This document shows, one piece after another, positions 54,401-64,000 of a stretch of DNA of 64,000 bases. The stretch comes from Rhizophagus irregularis. Lineage: Eukaryota > Glomeromycota > Glomeromycetes > Glomerales > Glomeraceae. Position 1 is the stretch's first letter; each line of letters begins with the position of its first letter. The translations under genes were made by a program, and so were the position numbers. A model generated the notes under the pieces. It saw only the letters and a list, made by a program, of their open reading frames with translations. It did not search any database and was not told the origin of the DNA. The stretch covers positions 682,001 to 746,000 of the forward strand of contig NC_089455.1 in assembly GCF_026210795.1 (NCBI RefSeq), written 5' to 3'.

Positions 54401-54849
54401 GGAATACGAAAACATGAAGGTTTTGATGAAAATAATGTTATATTTTCTTCAATATATTGGAAAGAAGGACCAGGATGGGAAGAGTCCTGATCTGGACTAG
54501 ATGTACCGGAGTAATTATTTCTTTCTCGCTTTTTTGATATATTCAATTTTATTTCTGTATTTATATATGTATTATTAACAGATGATGTTTTTTTCTTTCT
54601 TATCGTGATGGTATTTTCCTGATTTTTTCTAGAATCTTTTGATCTCGATTCCCACAAACTATCATCATACGTATGTTTCTCTTGAGTGCGAGAATCAACT
54701 TCTGCACCTGCAACTGAAGCACAATTGCAAATATACAAATACTTTTTTTGGGCTTTATTAAATCAGCCAAAGGTTTCAGAGGTTTCAACTTTACGTTTTT
54801 TATTACTCTTTATTAATCCAGATACAGAGTTACATTTTTTATTATTCAT
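51465..54849 (-). pseudogene. Tnp2/CACTA-like transposase, copy 2, heavily broken
   Basis: Same domain order as copy 1 but more decayed. Starts MNNKKCNSVSGLIKSNKKRK at 54849. An acidic repeat region follows (ENDDVDNMDEE units), then LNLDWFQPF, INHYLAPIVDELLELWKG, CYRCDKRT, DQWKTFIMIYSTSILWDMLD, KILGHFVRACNLLVARF and, after an intron, NSNRQIE...; it ends LSIIPLNRRFNL. Breaks include TGA at 54763-54765 and frameshifts near 54270, 53640, 53350, 53150, 52680 and 52500. The pattern is that of a long-dead gene. It lies head-to-head with the intact family gene at 55164, 314 bp away. Confidence 0.8.
54118..54345. repeat. 60-bp tandem repeat in the transposase acidic region
   Basis: About four units of TCTACATCATCATTCTCCTC plus TCCTCATCCATATTA-type sequence, encoding ENDDVDNMDEE-like peptides on the minus strand. 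The plus-strand Ser/His frames across it are shadows. Confidence 0.85.
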
Positions 54850-55163
54850 TTTTATTAAAATGTATAAAATATATTTTTTATTCTATCACTTTTAATAGTT
54901 AGTAATCAAGACGTTCAGAAACGAGCTTTTAATAATTCTTATCATACATAAGAATTGCACAAGAATTTTATGAGCGCGTTACTTTTACCTGGTGAGAATT
55001 GCGCAAACGCGTTGCTACCTCTGAGCCCTTGATCTGCATCCTGAAATCTCTGAAATCATTATAAATTTGCACACAAACAACTTTTCTCGCGTTCTGAAAT
55101 CTCTACTTTATACGGGATTTTTTTATTTTACAAAATAACAAAAAGATTTTATACTTCGTAACA
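54850..55163. promoter_or_regulatory. Divergent intergenic region of the second Tnp2/partner pair
   Basis: 314 bp between the start codons of the Tnp2-like pseudogene (minus) and the family gene (plus). TTATACGGGATTTTTTTATTT-like sequence near 55105-55130 could serve as a TATA region for the plus gene. CGCGTT and GCGCGTT motifs recur (54975, 55005). It must hold both promoters. Confidence 0.4.
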
Positions 55164-56252
55164 ATGAATAGTGATAATGTATCATCTAGTGATGAATCAT
55201 CCTCCTCCTCCTCCTCCTCCTCCTCCTCTTCTTCTTCTTCTTCCTTTTCTAAAAGTTCTTATAACACGATAAAAGCAAGTATTTGATTATTTTATATATT
55301 ATTTCTGCTTTTATCCTATTTACATTTATCTATTATTTTACAGAAAGAAGTGTTTATTTGGAGCGACTCCGAGCTAAAAGACGTATACAGTATTAACTAT
55401 GAGCTCACATGGGCTGAGCAAAAAGATAACATAGTCACCAAGTTGCTTCCACCACTTTACAAACTCGTAAATAAAAAATATAAAGTCTCGAAATAGTGAT
55501 TTATTAAAGATGTTATATGGACGTTGGCGATCTCGCCATCGCGTTAGTAATATTAGAAAGCAAGGGGAAGCCCAAATAAAACGTAACAAAAGAAGAGCAA
55601 TGAAGAATTCAAGGATGCAGGATGTAAATTATTTAATTAACAGAAGCTATTAAATTTAGTTTTTTTTTTAAATTAATTATATTGTGCTTTATAATTAACA
55701 TTGTTAGAAAAAAAAAGAAGAAACAAACGCGGCCAATTACCTAATACAAAACAAAGATAAGTACATTTGCCGATATCCTGAAAAGGATCTAGTTCAAATT
55801 TTAAAAGATTCAGGCTACCATTCCGAAGAATGGGAGGAAACCGACGAAGATGATGAAGATGATGAAAATGATGAAGAAGAAGTAGTCGCAAAAAAAAATT
55901 CGATATATATTTATGAAAGATGGTGGAGATCTCCTGCTGTATGTATATTTTATTATTTTTTATCAAAGTATAAACACTAATTTATAGTTTAATTTCTTTA
56001 TTTAAGCTTCAACGTTTATTACATAATCGTATTGATCCAACGGTAGAGTTATTAAGGAAAAAACCACCAAACTTAAAATGTAAAAGAGTTCTAGACAAAA
56101 CAGAAACAGTTAGTGTGCCACCTGCCGGCGCACCAAGCTGGTGTTTGAATAGAGAAGCACTTGAAAAATTCAACCGTTTAACCAAAAATATCCCGGTTTA
56201 TGATTATGATACTGATGAAAGCATCATTCGAAGACAACAATGGTGCCGATGA
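55164..56252 (+). CDS. Member C of the YHSPE/WRS family, intact
   Basis: Five exons in phase (55164-55278, 55348-55466, 55510-55623, 55708-55938, 56007-56252) give 274 residues. N-terminus MNSDNVSSSDE then a long Ser run. Exon 2 has VFIWSDSELKD and a TWAEQKDNIVTKLLPPL segment matching the IVPNLMKT part of member B. Exon 3 is basic. Exon 4 has YPEKDLVQILKDSGYHSEEW, a run of Asp/Glu, and ERWWRSPA. Exon 5 begins LQRLLHNRIDP and has PPAGAPSWCLN near its end. The motif order (YHS-E, W-R-S, L-x-R-x-L, AP-x-W) is that of the other two members, at lower identity. No known domain. Its neighbour is Tnp2-like copy 2, divergently arranged. Confidence 0.72.
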
Positions 56253-56254
56253 TG

Positions 56255-56754
56255 ATGTTGATAATAACGTCGTAAATAACAAAAATAACAACAAAAGGAA
56301 AAAAAGAAAAATAAATCTAAATCAAAAAATAAAAAATCAAAAAAATAAATTTTACAATTATTACACTTTTGCCTAAATAGGTTTATCGTCAAAAATACTA
56401 ATCAGACTTTAATAAAAATCAGAATTCAAACATTTTCATTTAATTTTTTTAAAAATTGATTGATTAAATTAAAAATATCATGGTTTGATAAAGCTATAGA
56501 TTACAGTTTATTTTTATTAATAAACAAGTTACGGTATTGATTACTTTATTACAGTAACAATTTAATTACGGATAAGGTATTTAATAAGATATCAAAAACT
56601 GATTAATAAAATTTTCTATATTAACATACGATAAATTAGATTAATAAGCTAAATACGATAATATTATTTTTTCAAAAAAATTAAAATGAAAATATACACA
56701 AATTTTTGTTTTTGGTATGTAAGTCAAATTAAATTACTATATGCTTAAATCATA
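56255..56754. other. Non-coding stretch
   Basis: A-rich just after the stop of the family gene, then AT-rich. No gene, RNA or element end was recognised. Confidence 0.4.
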
Positions 56755-57345
56755 ACTCATAACCCAAAGTTGAGGATTAACCGGGTACCTTTGCTTTAGA
56801 TTCAGCGACACTTCCCAAGTCAGATGATGCCACAGGTACGCTTTAAGAAAACTCGCTATGATAATAAGGATAAGTATATTCGAAAATACCAGATATGAAT
56901 AAACATAGGATACGATGAATAATCTCAAATAGAAAAATAAAAAATAAAAAAATAAAATAAAATAAAATAAAAATATAAAAAATAAAATAAAATAAAAAAA
57001 ATATTTTCAATTAGACAAAGCATCCTCGTTCCTTCCTGGAATTCTCATTTGACTAAATTATTATTGTTTGTAATTTGATCCATTTGAATCCACCATAAAT
57101 TGCCAGACAGGGGCGAACCCTTATTAGACAATTATAGCTTCATCACCCAAATGGCTGCGATGTGTTTAATGATATGGCAACCTGTTTAATTCATTTTTAA
57201 ATGAGCAAACGTGGCCATAAAACTCATTAAAAAGGTAGGCTACAGAGTGCAATGCAACCTACCGTAACCTAACAAGTAGGTCCAGGGTTAGGGAATAAAA
57301 TACACCCTAAACCACGTGCAGTTGGTATGGAAATAAAAGTTTACA
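56755..57345 (-). repeat. Dispersed repeat, right copy of an inverted pair
   Basis: Reverse-oriented relative of 44704-45350. Read on the minus strand it has TTATTCCCTAACCC, GATGAAGCTATAATTGTCTA, TGGATCAAATTACAAACAA, GAGAATTCCAGG and, last, CGGTTAATCCTCAACTTTGG. An A-rich low-complexity tract (56936-57000) replaces the middle. The pair encloses 45.4-56.7 kb, including Tnp2-like copy 2 and its partner gene. Confidence 0.75.
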
Positions 57346-57602
57346 AACGGAAGTTTCAGACTGTGCCTGACGACAAAATGGGTGAGGTGCAATCAGGACT
57401 TTTTCCTCTAATCCAGCCCGGAATTATAGAGGCAACATTGTTATCGTACAAAGCACATCGACGAAAACGTCTCTCAAAGAAATTAATCAATAAAGAGTAT
57501 ACTTGGGCAATAGCCGATCTTCATCGTCACCCTATAAACTCCAAAAGGACAGGGATCAGGCGCAGGCATTTTGGCTTACGTATCTCTTTAAAGATTAATT
57601 AA
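57327..57602 (+). CDS. Possible coding fragment, unknown
   Basis: A 91-codon frame from MEIKVYKRKFQTVPDDKMGE, through GLFPLIQPGIIEATLLSYKA, to a basic C-terminus. Its composition is less AT-biased than nearby chance frames. It begins inside the end of the dispersed repeat, so it may be repeat-derived. No splice partner or family recognised. Confidence 0.25.
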   Translation: MEIKVYKRKFQTVPDDKMGEVQSGLFPLIQPGIIEATLLSYKAHRRKRLSKKLINKEYTWAIADLHRHPINSKRTGIRRRHFGLRISLKIN

Positions 57603-58289
57603 ATTGAAAGATAGGATCCAAATTCAATATGACTGAATCGATCGCCTCCGGTTATCAAACTTCCATCAGAAGTGATCGCTAGAATCAAAGATACCAATAA
57701 TCACCCTTATCAGGTAACGATCGAACTAAAGATGTTAGAGAAATAAAATCCGTCATTTATATGGAATTAGTTTGTATTACAATTTTATTACGATTTGGGT
57801 AAAAAAAATATCTCCTTAAAATTTATTTTTTTTCAGGTATCCTGGCTATATGGAAAGATTCCTAATATGGTAATAGTACAATACACCTTATACGCCATTT
57901 TGCAAATTCAGTGTAATAGTTTACAAAGAAAAAAAGGGGAACGTATTTATTTTTTTGCCATGAGAAATTTAATTACAATAAGTGGATTTCAGAAAATCGC
58001 GGTAATTTGAATAATTTGTATATGCTTTTGATAACGGGTTTGAAGTTTAGGTATTCTCTGGCCGCACTCTTGTATTACTATGATCACTGAGAGTTGGCTT
58101 ATATAATAATCTTATCATTCAATATTTCCTAAAAAAGTAAATAAACATCATCTATTTATAAGTATTCATGATTTGGAAAAACTCCGTATGAAGTTGTGAA
58201 GATAAATGATACTTGGATCAAGCACTCCATAGCAATTATCTTTTTTCGTACACTGTATTACATTTTTACAAAGTACAAAGCGTACAAAG
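57603..58289. other. Non-coding stretch
   Basis: A frame at 57795-58010 follows a TTTTTTTCAG acceptor-like sequence at about 57836, but no partner exon was found. Otherwise nothing specific. Confidence 0.35.
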
Positions 58290-58600
58290 CCAATACCAAA
58301 TAGACAGAAATCAGTAGCTGTTTTCTATACTACGATAATATTAAATAAACACACAAATTTTTTTAAAGATCGTACAAATATCGGTGACCGATATATATTA
58401 GATAACGGATCGGTGACTAATAGTTTGGATATCGGACACTTGGTAATTTACATTTTTTTAACCATATTTGAAATTTGCGCATTATGCGACAAATCGGCAC
58501 TCCGATATGTTGTTAATATGTAAAAATGCCCGATATGTACTAATTAGTCGCGATATATAGGTACCGATATGTGTGAGATAGATCGTTTTTTGACCTGTGA
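58290..58600 (-). repeat. CACAGGTC-family repeat with ATATCGG motifs
   Basis: Read on the minus strand it starts CACAGGTCAAAAAACGATC and continues with ATATCGGTACC, ATATCGGGC and similar motifs, resembling 45428-45765. The far end is not defined. Confidence 0.55.
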
Positions 58601-58779
58601 GATTTATTGATATTTTTTTTATCTGTTATATAATATTTAAACTAATGTATACTTTATCTGTAATTAAAATTGTTATTGTAATAAATAACTGGTAACTTAA
58701 ATCTATTGAAATTAACTTTTAAATTAGATTACAAATTATTAAAATATTATAAAATTGAATTTAACGATATTTGATTGAT

Positions 58780-59215
58780 TTGATATTTTTATAGATAATA
58801 TCATTTTGATATTATTTTGATACTGAATTAATATTAAAATAATATTATATTGATATTGCATTTATTAAAAAAAAATCATTATTGTTATAACAATATCAAA
58901 ATGATATCGTTTCGTTATTTGTCAATATCGATTAGATAATTATAAAGTGATATCTTTACGATATCATATTAATATTGAATTAATATTAGAACGATATCAT
59001 ATTAATATTCCCATTTTTCAAAAAATTCATTGTTGTTATAACAATATCGAAATGATATCGATCTGATATTTTTTCAAAACAAATATCTTTACGACATCAT
59101 GTCGATATATTGAATTAATATTGAAATGATATCATTGCGATATCATAATGATATCATTTGCAAATCGATATCATTACGATATATATTTAACATTATTACT
59201 ATATCAATTCGGTAT
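58780..59215. repeat. Degenerate GATATC-type repeat zone
   Basis: Dense short motifs GATATCATTACGATATC, ATTGAATTAATATT and AACAATATCAAAATGATATC, related in style to the 11.0-12.1 kb satellite but without clean 73-bp periodicity. Probably an ancient satellite or its seed. Confidence 0.55.
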
Positions 59216-59219
59216 TGTT

Positions 59220-62200
59220 CAAAAATTTAAGGTTTCTGTAAAGTAGTCTTTTATTATATTATTGAGCTTTTATATTATTTTTGAAAATGATTATTTTTAT
59301 ATAACATAAAAATTTATCATACTTACTACTGTATTATACTTGAATTATCATATTGCACAGATATTACACAGGAATTTTAAGACCACCATTCAAATTATAT
59401 AGTTAAGAGGAATCCAATGGTAGTAATTTTATATTATTTCAATTTAATTTTTGGATAGCAAGAAAGTTAAGAAAATATTAAAATATTATAATAATAAAAG
59501 AACACTAATTAAGAATTGTATCTAATTGGTGTATAATATTTTTGCTATTTTGTAGAAAAAAATAACTGCAAAAAAAAATGAAAAATAAATTTCTGTATAA
59601 AGCAAAAATTCTAATACAACTTTTATTAAAATTTAAAAGAGTAATAATAAAAAATATAACACAAAAGTAATAAAATTTAAACCGATTTAATAAATTTATA
59701 AAAACTTCTAGATAATATAATAAAATTAAATAAATAAAAAAAATATATATTTGATTTACAATTTTTTTTATTAAAAGATAAAAAAAAAAAGATATTATAT
59801 TTAAGGATTATTTAACACTAAAATTGATACTTTTACTTTTAGTTTTTTGTGATTATTTTTAATCTAATAATAATCAGATTTGAATAAATTTTTTTTTTTA
59901 TTTTATAAAATTCATTAATAACTAAAATCATTTAAATTGAATCTGAATGAATAATGATAAAATAATTGCAAAAGACTGATTTTTATTTAACTTTTTTTAT
60001 TAATAAAGTCAAATTATAACTTAATTTCATATATATTTAGATCCTTTTTAATTAATATATTAAAAAAAAAAATTAAGCTTCTTTATTTATTTATTTATTT
60101 TTACAAATTTATTTATTTATTTATTTTATTTTTATTTATTTATTTTTTATTTTATTATTTAATCAATTTTTAAGATTAATGAAATAATAAAAACTTTTTA
60201 GTTTACATTTTAAAATAATTATCTGTCATTTATTTTATAAAAAATTTCTTTAAAAACTAATTTAATACCTTAAAATTGCTTTAAGGTGACACTTTAAATT
60301 TACTTTTGAAAAAGAGTTTAAACATTTCAAATTGCTAATTATCTTTACAGTTTATTATACTGTATTAACACTAAGTAAAATAGTAACTTGAGTTTTATTT
60401 TTCTTTTGACCAAAAACTGGTTTTATTGAAAGTATTTCACTTGAAGATATTTTGTAAAGAAATATTTTATATCAAAGTTATTTATTTATTGTTTAAATTG
60501 GAATTTTTGAATTATAAATCCAATTAGATTATTTTTAAAAGATTAATGATAGAGATGAAAATCATAGAAATAATTACTTGTATAGTGTTCATACTTTAAC
60601 TATAATTATTGCTTTTTCATTTTACAAATGTATAATGTTTATCTATATAGTGAAACATTAAAAAGTTATATATTTTTTTTAAAAAAAAAAATTTGACGCG
60701 CTCTTACAAATGAAAAATAAATAATACTATACTAAAATAATACAAAAGTTGAATCAACATTGGACTGATTGGTCGCAGTAAAATGTATTAAAATATTCTG
60801 GAAAAAGGGGCATTTTAATATTCTAGACTTTAACTTAATATCTTTCAATTATAATAAGCGGTTTGAATGCAGTTTTAAATGCAAAAGAAGAACCAATACG
60901 AGGACTGGTTTAGATGAAGAAAAAGAAAAAAAATATTCATTGTTTAAAAAAGAGCACAGCAGATGATAATATATCACGTGACATTAGAACATTTCGGCTA
61001 TGCGGAGTTAAAAAAGTTATTGAAATAACTGTAAAAAGCAATCCGATATCATATGATTTTCATAAAAGATATCATAACACAACATAATCCTGTTTCAATA
61101 TCAATTCCCAGGCTAAAGTTAATATAGGAAGCCAATAGCGTTTAAAATTAAATTTTCAAGTTTCAAGTTAGGTCACACTTTAATATATGAATTCATATAA
61201 AATTTGGGGATATAAAACTCCGTGCGTTATTATTATTTTCCGAATTAATATATCAGATAAATAATTTTATTTAGTATTTATTTATTTATATGTGTATATA
61301 GTAAATCGATAAAATCGATATGCAAACGTAAAAAAAATTTAGAAATTGGAAAGTATATTTATTGTAACATAGCCTTGGCATCTTTCTTAAAAAAGAAAAT
61401 TCGGAAACCACCGAAATATGTAACAGAGGAAAAACTCACGCCACTTTATGTATATGTATTATTCGTCATACATCTCGTGTCATTTTCTTAAAAATAAATT
61501 ATTGGTCAAATCATCTTGTTTATGTTTATTCCCCATTCTTTATTTTTTTTTTTTTTTTTTTTTTTTTCTTCTGTAGAGCAAAAAAAAATAATAAGCATTG
61601 AAAATCTAATTTACATCGTTCTTAATTCATTAATTTAATTCAATTTTCACTTTTTCTTGCTTATTTTCGCAAAATACATAAAAAAAAAAATCTTTGATAA
61701 TTCAGGGAATATTTTATGTAACTCCCACGCTATATTTTAATATCATGTACTTAAAATGCAAAAGTTAATAAGGTGGAATGGCCCTTGCCAAGAAAATCAT
61801 GAATTTACCATCTTGGGAAAAATTAAAAATAATGTTAACGAATCATTTCTTGTAAAAATAAAAATAAATAAATGTAACATAAGACCAAACCATAAATAGT
61901 ATCCATTATATAATGCGCTTAGATGTTGTCCTGCTGTCCTGCTGGGAATGCTTGAGAAAACAAACATTTTTATACAATATAATAAGATTAAAATATTTAT
62001 TCCCGATCTCTTGGCAATTGAATTTATTACTTTTGTTACTTTTGAGTTACCTTATACTGAAAATTAAGGTCTGTGGTTTATTCCCTACCCCTCTCCTTAC
62101 ATTACACTACTTTAAATGGAACAACCACTAAAATCATTTTAATTTATTTTTTTTTTCTTTGATCGTTTATGCATAGAACAATCAATTGTATCTACTATGA

Positions 62201-62640
62201 TCATTATCAAAAAAATAATTCATTTGCTCAAAAAAAGGTTTGAACTAAACTTTTTTAATACACAAGCTTTTAATAAACTAACCCATGTTTGCAGCAAAGT
62301 TGCACATTGTGTTTATTAAAAAAACCCCCCCTTTTTTAAAACTCGAATTTTTTCTCTTTTTATACAAAAAAAAAAGCCACTCCCATTTTTTTATTTAAAA
62401 AAAAAAAAAAAAATTTTTATTTTTTTAAAAAAAATTTCTTCCGTTATTTTAAAAATATTACTTTTTTTTCATTTGAATATTCAAATAAAAATAAAATAAA
62501 TCCTCAAAATTTTTTCTTTAAACCTTATTATTTATTATATATATATTTATTCATTTTTATTCCATTTTTTTATTGTTTTATTTATTCATTTCACCCTATT
62601 ATTTTTTTACAACTACATTTTTTTCCCTCTTATTTTAGAC
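59220..62640. other. Very AT-rich stretch, upstream of the transcription factor
   Basis: No supported gene. TTTAT tandem motifs lie at 60080-60150, a poly-T run of over 30 bases at about 61542-61568, and further A/T homopolymers at 62400-62440. A CACGTG site is at about 60976. The last part (about 62000-62656) is probably the 5' leader and promoter of the gene at 62657; a TTATTTTAG acceptor at 62637 hints at a 5' untranslated exon. Confidence 0.5.
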
Positions 62641-62656
62641 TTAGAAATTTAAATTA

Positions 62657-64000
62657 ATGATATCTTCAACTGTTCCAAGTAAGCGAACGCGCTTATCTGA
62701 ATTAGAACCAAAACCAAATCAACAAAATCAACAATCACAACAAAATCTTCCTAATCTTCAACAATCACAATTCACAAATCAACATACACCATTACGACAA
62801 ATGTTTCATCAAAATCAGCATCAGCATCAACAACATCAACAACATCAGCATCAATTAATCCCTGGTGATTTCATTCCATCTTCACAAGTTCAACAACAAC
62901 AACAACAGCAGCAGCAGCAACAACAACAACAACAACAAAAAATTACATCTCCTCAACAAGAATCTGAATTAATTTTAACAAATCAAGAGATTCAACGTCT
63001 TAAAAAGGGATTCGAATTCTTAGTTGAAACTGTAGTCCCAAATAAAAGTCAATATGCAAAAGATGTATTTGCAGATATTATTAAATCTACAATTTCCGCT
63101 ATTTCAACTTCTGATTCTTCCAATATTTCTAATGATACACTCTCACAAAAAGATGATTCAACTAATAAATCAAATTCGATTGTATTAGATATTCCGATTC
63201 TTACCGAGTCAACTCGTAATGAATCAAATCAAGTTACATCTCCTTTGAGTCTAATATTAAACCATACTTTTCCAAGTAGTGTGGTTGAATTAGTCGATAA
63301 ACTTTCAAAAATATCTATTAATCCCTTCGATTTATCTGCCAATTCTTCCCCTACTAATATTAATTCAACAACAAGTAATGTTTCTTCAACACCTGATGTT
63401 ACTCCTTCACCTAAAGCTTCTATTCCTCCTCCATCTAAAGAATTATGTCAGCATTTGATACATGAATATTTTACTCAATTTAACGTTACGATTCCAATAT
63501 TGGATCGTCGAAAGTTTATTGATCATTGGCGTAATGAGAATACAAAACATTCTCAATTGTTAGTAACCGCTACTTTAGCTTTGGCTGCTGCAAGATATTC
63601 TGATGATCCTTCCATTCAGAAAACTCCTGATAAACCTGGTGGCGTTTTCTTTGATAGTGCAAAGGTAAAAAAAATTTTTTTTTTTTTAGGATGTAACTCA
63701 TAATTTATCATGTTTCATTTATATTAAATACACGCTTCTTCTTTTTTTTAGAAATTATTGGATACATTGTATGATACACCTCGATTGGAAACAGTACAAG
63801 CATTATTACTACTTACTCATGCGGAAAATACTGTATCACGTTTAGATAGTACATATATGTTTTTAGGCATGGCTGGTAAGAGTTAAACTATTTATATATA
63901 TCTTGACAACACGTTACGATTAAACGTATGCTAATAATGTATGTAATTCTTTTTTTTTTTAAAAAAAAAGTTCAAATGGCACATGCGTTGCATCTTGAAC
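62657..64000 (+). CDS. Fungal-specific transcription factor (MHR domain), 5' part
   Basis: Exon 1 62657-63664, exon 2 63752-63875 and exon 3 from 63971 to the window end join in phase. The first 95 residues are Gln/His-rich with a 16-residue polyglutamine run (about 79-94). A helical segment follows (LTNQEIQRLKKGFEFLVETV), then a Ser/Asn-rich linker. From about residue 265 comes the fungal transcription factor middle homology region: LCQHLIHEYFTQFNVTIPIL, LVTATLALAAARYSDDP, FFDSAKKLLDTLYDTPRLET, VQALLLLTHAENTVSRL and GMAVQMAHALHLE. This matches the regulatory domain of Zn2Cys6 regulators, which act in the nucleus. No Zn2Cys6 cluster is visible in the 336 residues of exon 1, which is unusual. 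The rest lies beyond the window. Confidence 0.85.

Noticed and set aside
54085-54417. Plus-strand Ser/Ile/His-rich frames
   Set aside because: Antisense shadow of the acidic repeat in the Tnp2-like pseudogene.
60769-60966. 65-codon basic frame
   Set aside because: Isolated in very AT-rich DNA with no splice partner or recognisable motif.

Overview
The window is AT-rich nuclear DNA of a fungus. It has short GT-AG introns, a 27-exon SMC5, a fungal-type transcription factor with a polyglutamine tract, and a very high load of decayed DNA transposons. Gene style and repeat content suggest an arbuscular mycorrhizal fungus (Glomeromycota, Rhizophagus-like). That assignment is inference; no marker gene settles it.

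Layout. 1-9 kb: the 5' end of an unknown minus-strand gene, a long non-coding stretch, then a complete, apparently intact SMC5 (3644-8974). 9-13.4 kb: a Tc1/mariner-type MITE, a 73-bp satellite arranged as A/B dimers, a 20-bp pyrimidine tandem repeat and a dispersed repeat. 13.5-17.6 kb: a decayed Tnp2-like transposase gene carrying two separate hAT MITEs 29 bp apart. 18-26 kb: a three-level nest. A Myb/SANT-like gene with an RS-rich tail is split by a 7.15-kb hAT element, and that element is split by a 4.1-kb transposon with TTAA target duplications. 26-30 kb: tandem repeats and three small MITEs. 30-39 kb and 51-56 kb: two broken Tnp2/CACTA-like transposase genes, each head-to-head with an intact gene of one uncharacterised family (37794-39035 and 55164-56252). 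A third, broken member of that family lies at 30183-32221. 40-50 kb: a small gene whose last exon is tandemly reiterated, an intact acidic protein of unknown function, a 150-bp GC-richer unit present twice, hairpin-rich repeats and a trihelix-like gene. 58-62.6 kb: very AT-rich, no supported genes. 62.6-64 kb: 5' part of a fungal-specific transcription factor, cut by the window end.

The most interesting signal is the repeated divergent pairing of Tnp2-like transposase genes with the uncharacterised 'YHSPE / WRS / AP-x-W' family. In both pairs the transposase is dead but the partner frame is open through all exons. This resembles the two-protein organisation of plant CACTA elements, or an accessory gene retained after the element died. 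Many pseudogene stops look like C-to-T changes (CGA to TGA, CAA to TAA, TGG to TAG), as methylation-driven decay would produce. Exon boundaries and translations were worked out by hand from the sequence; no alignment or database search was run.
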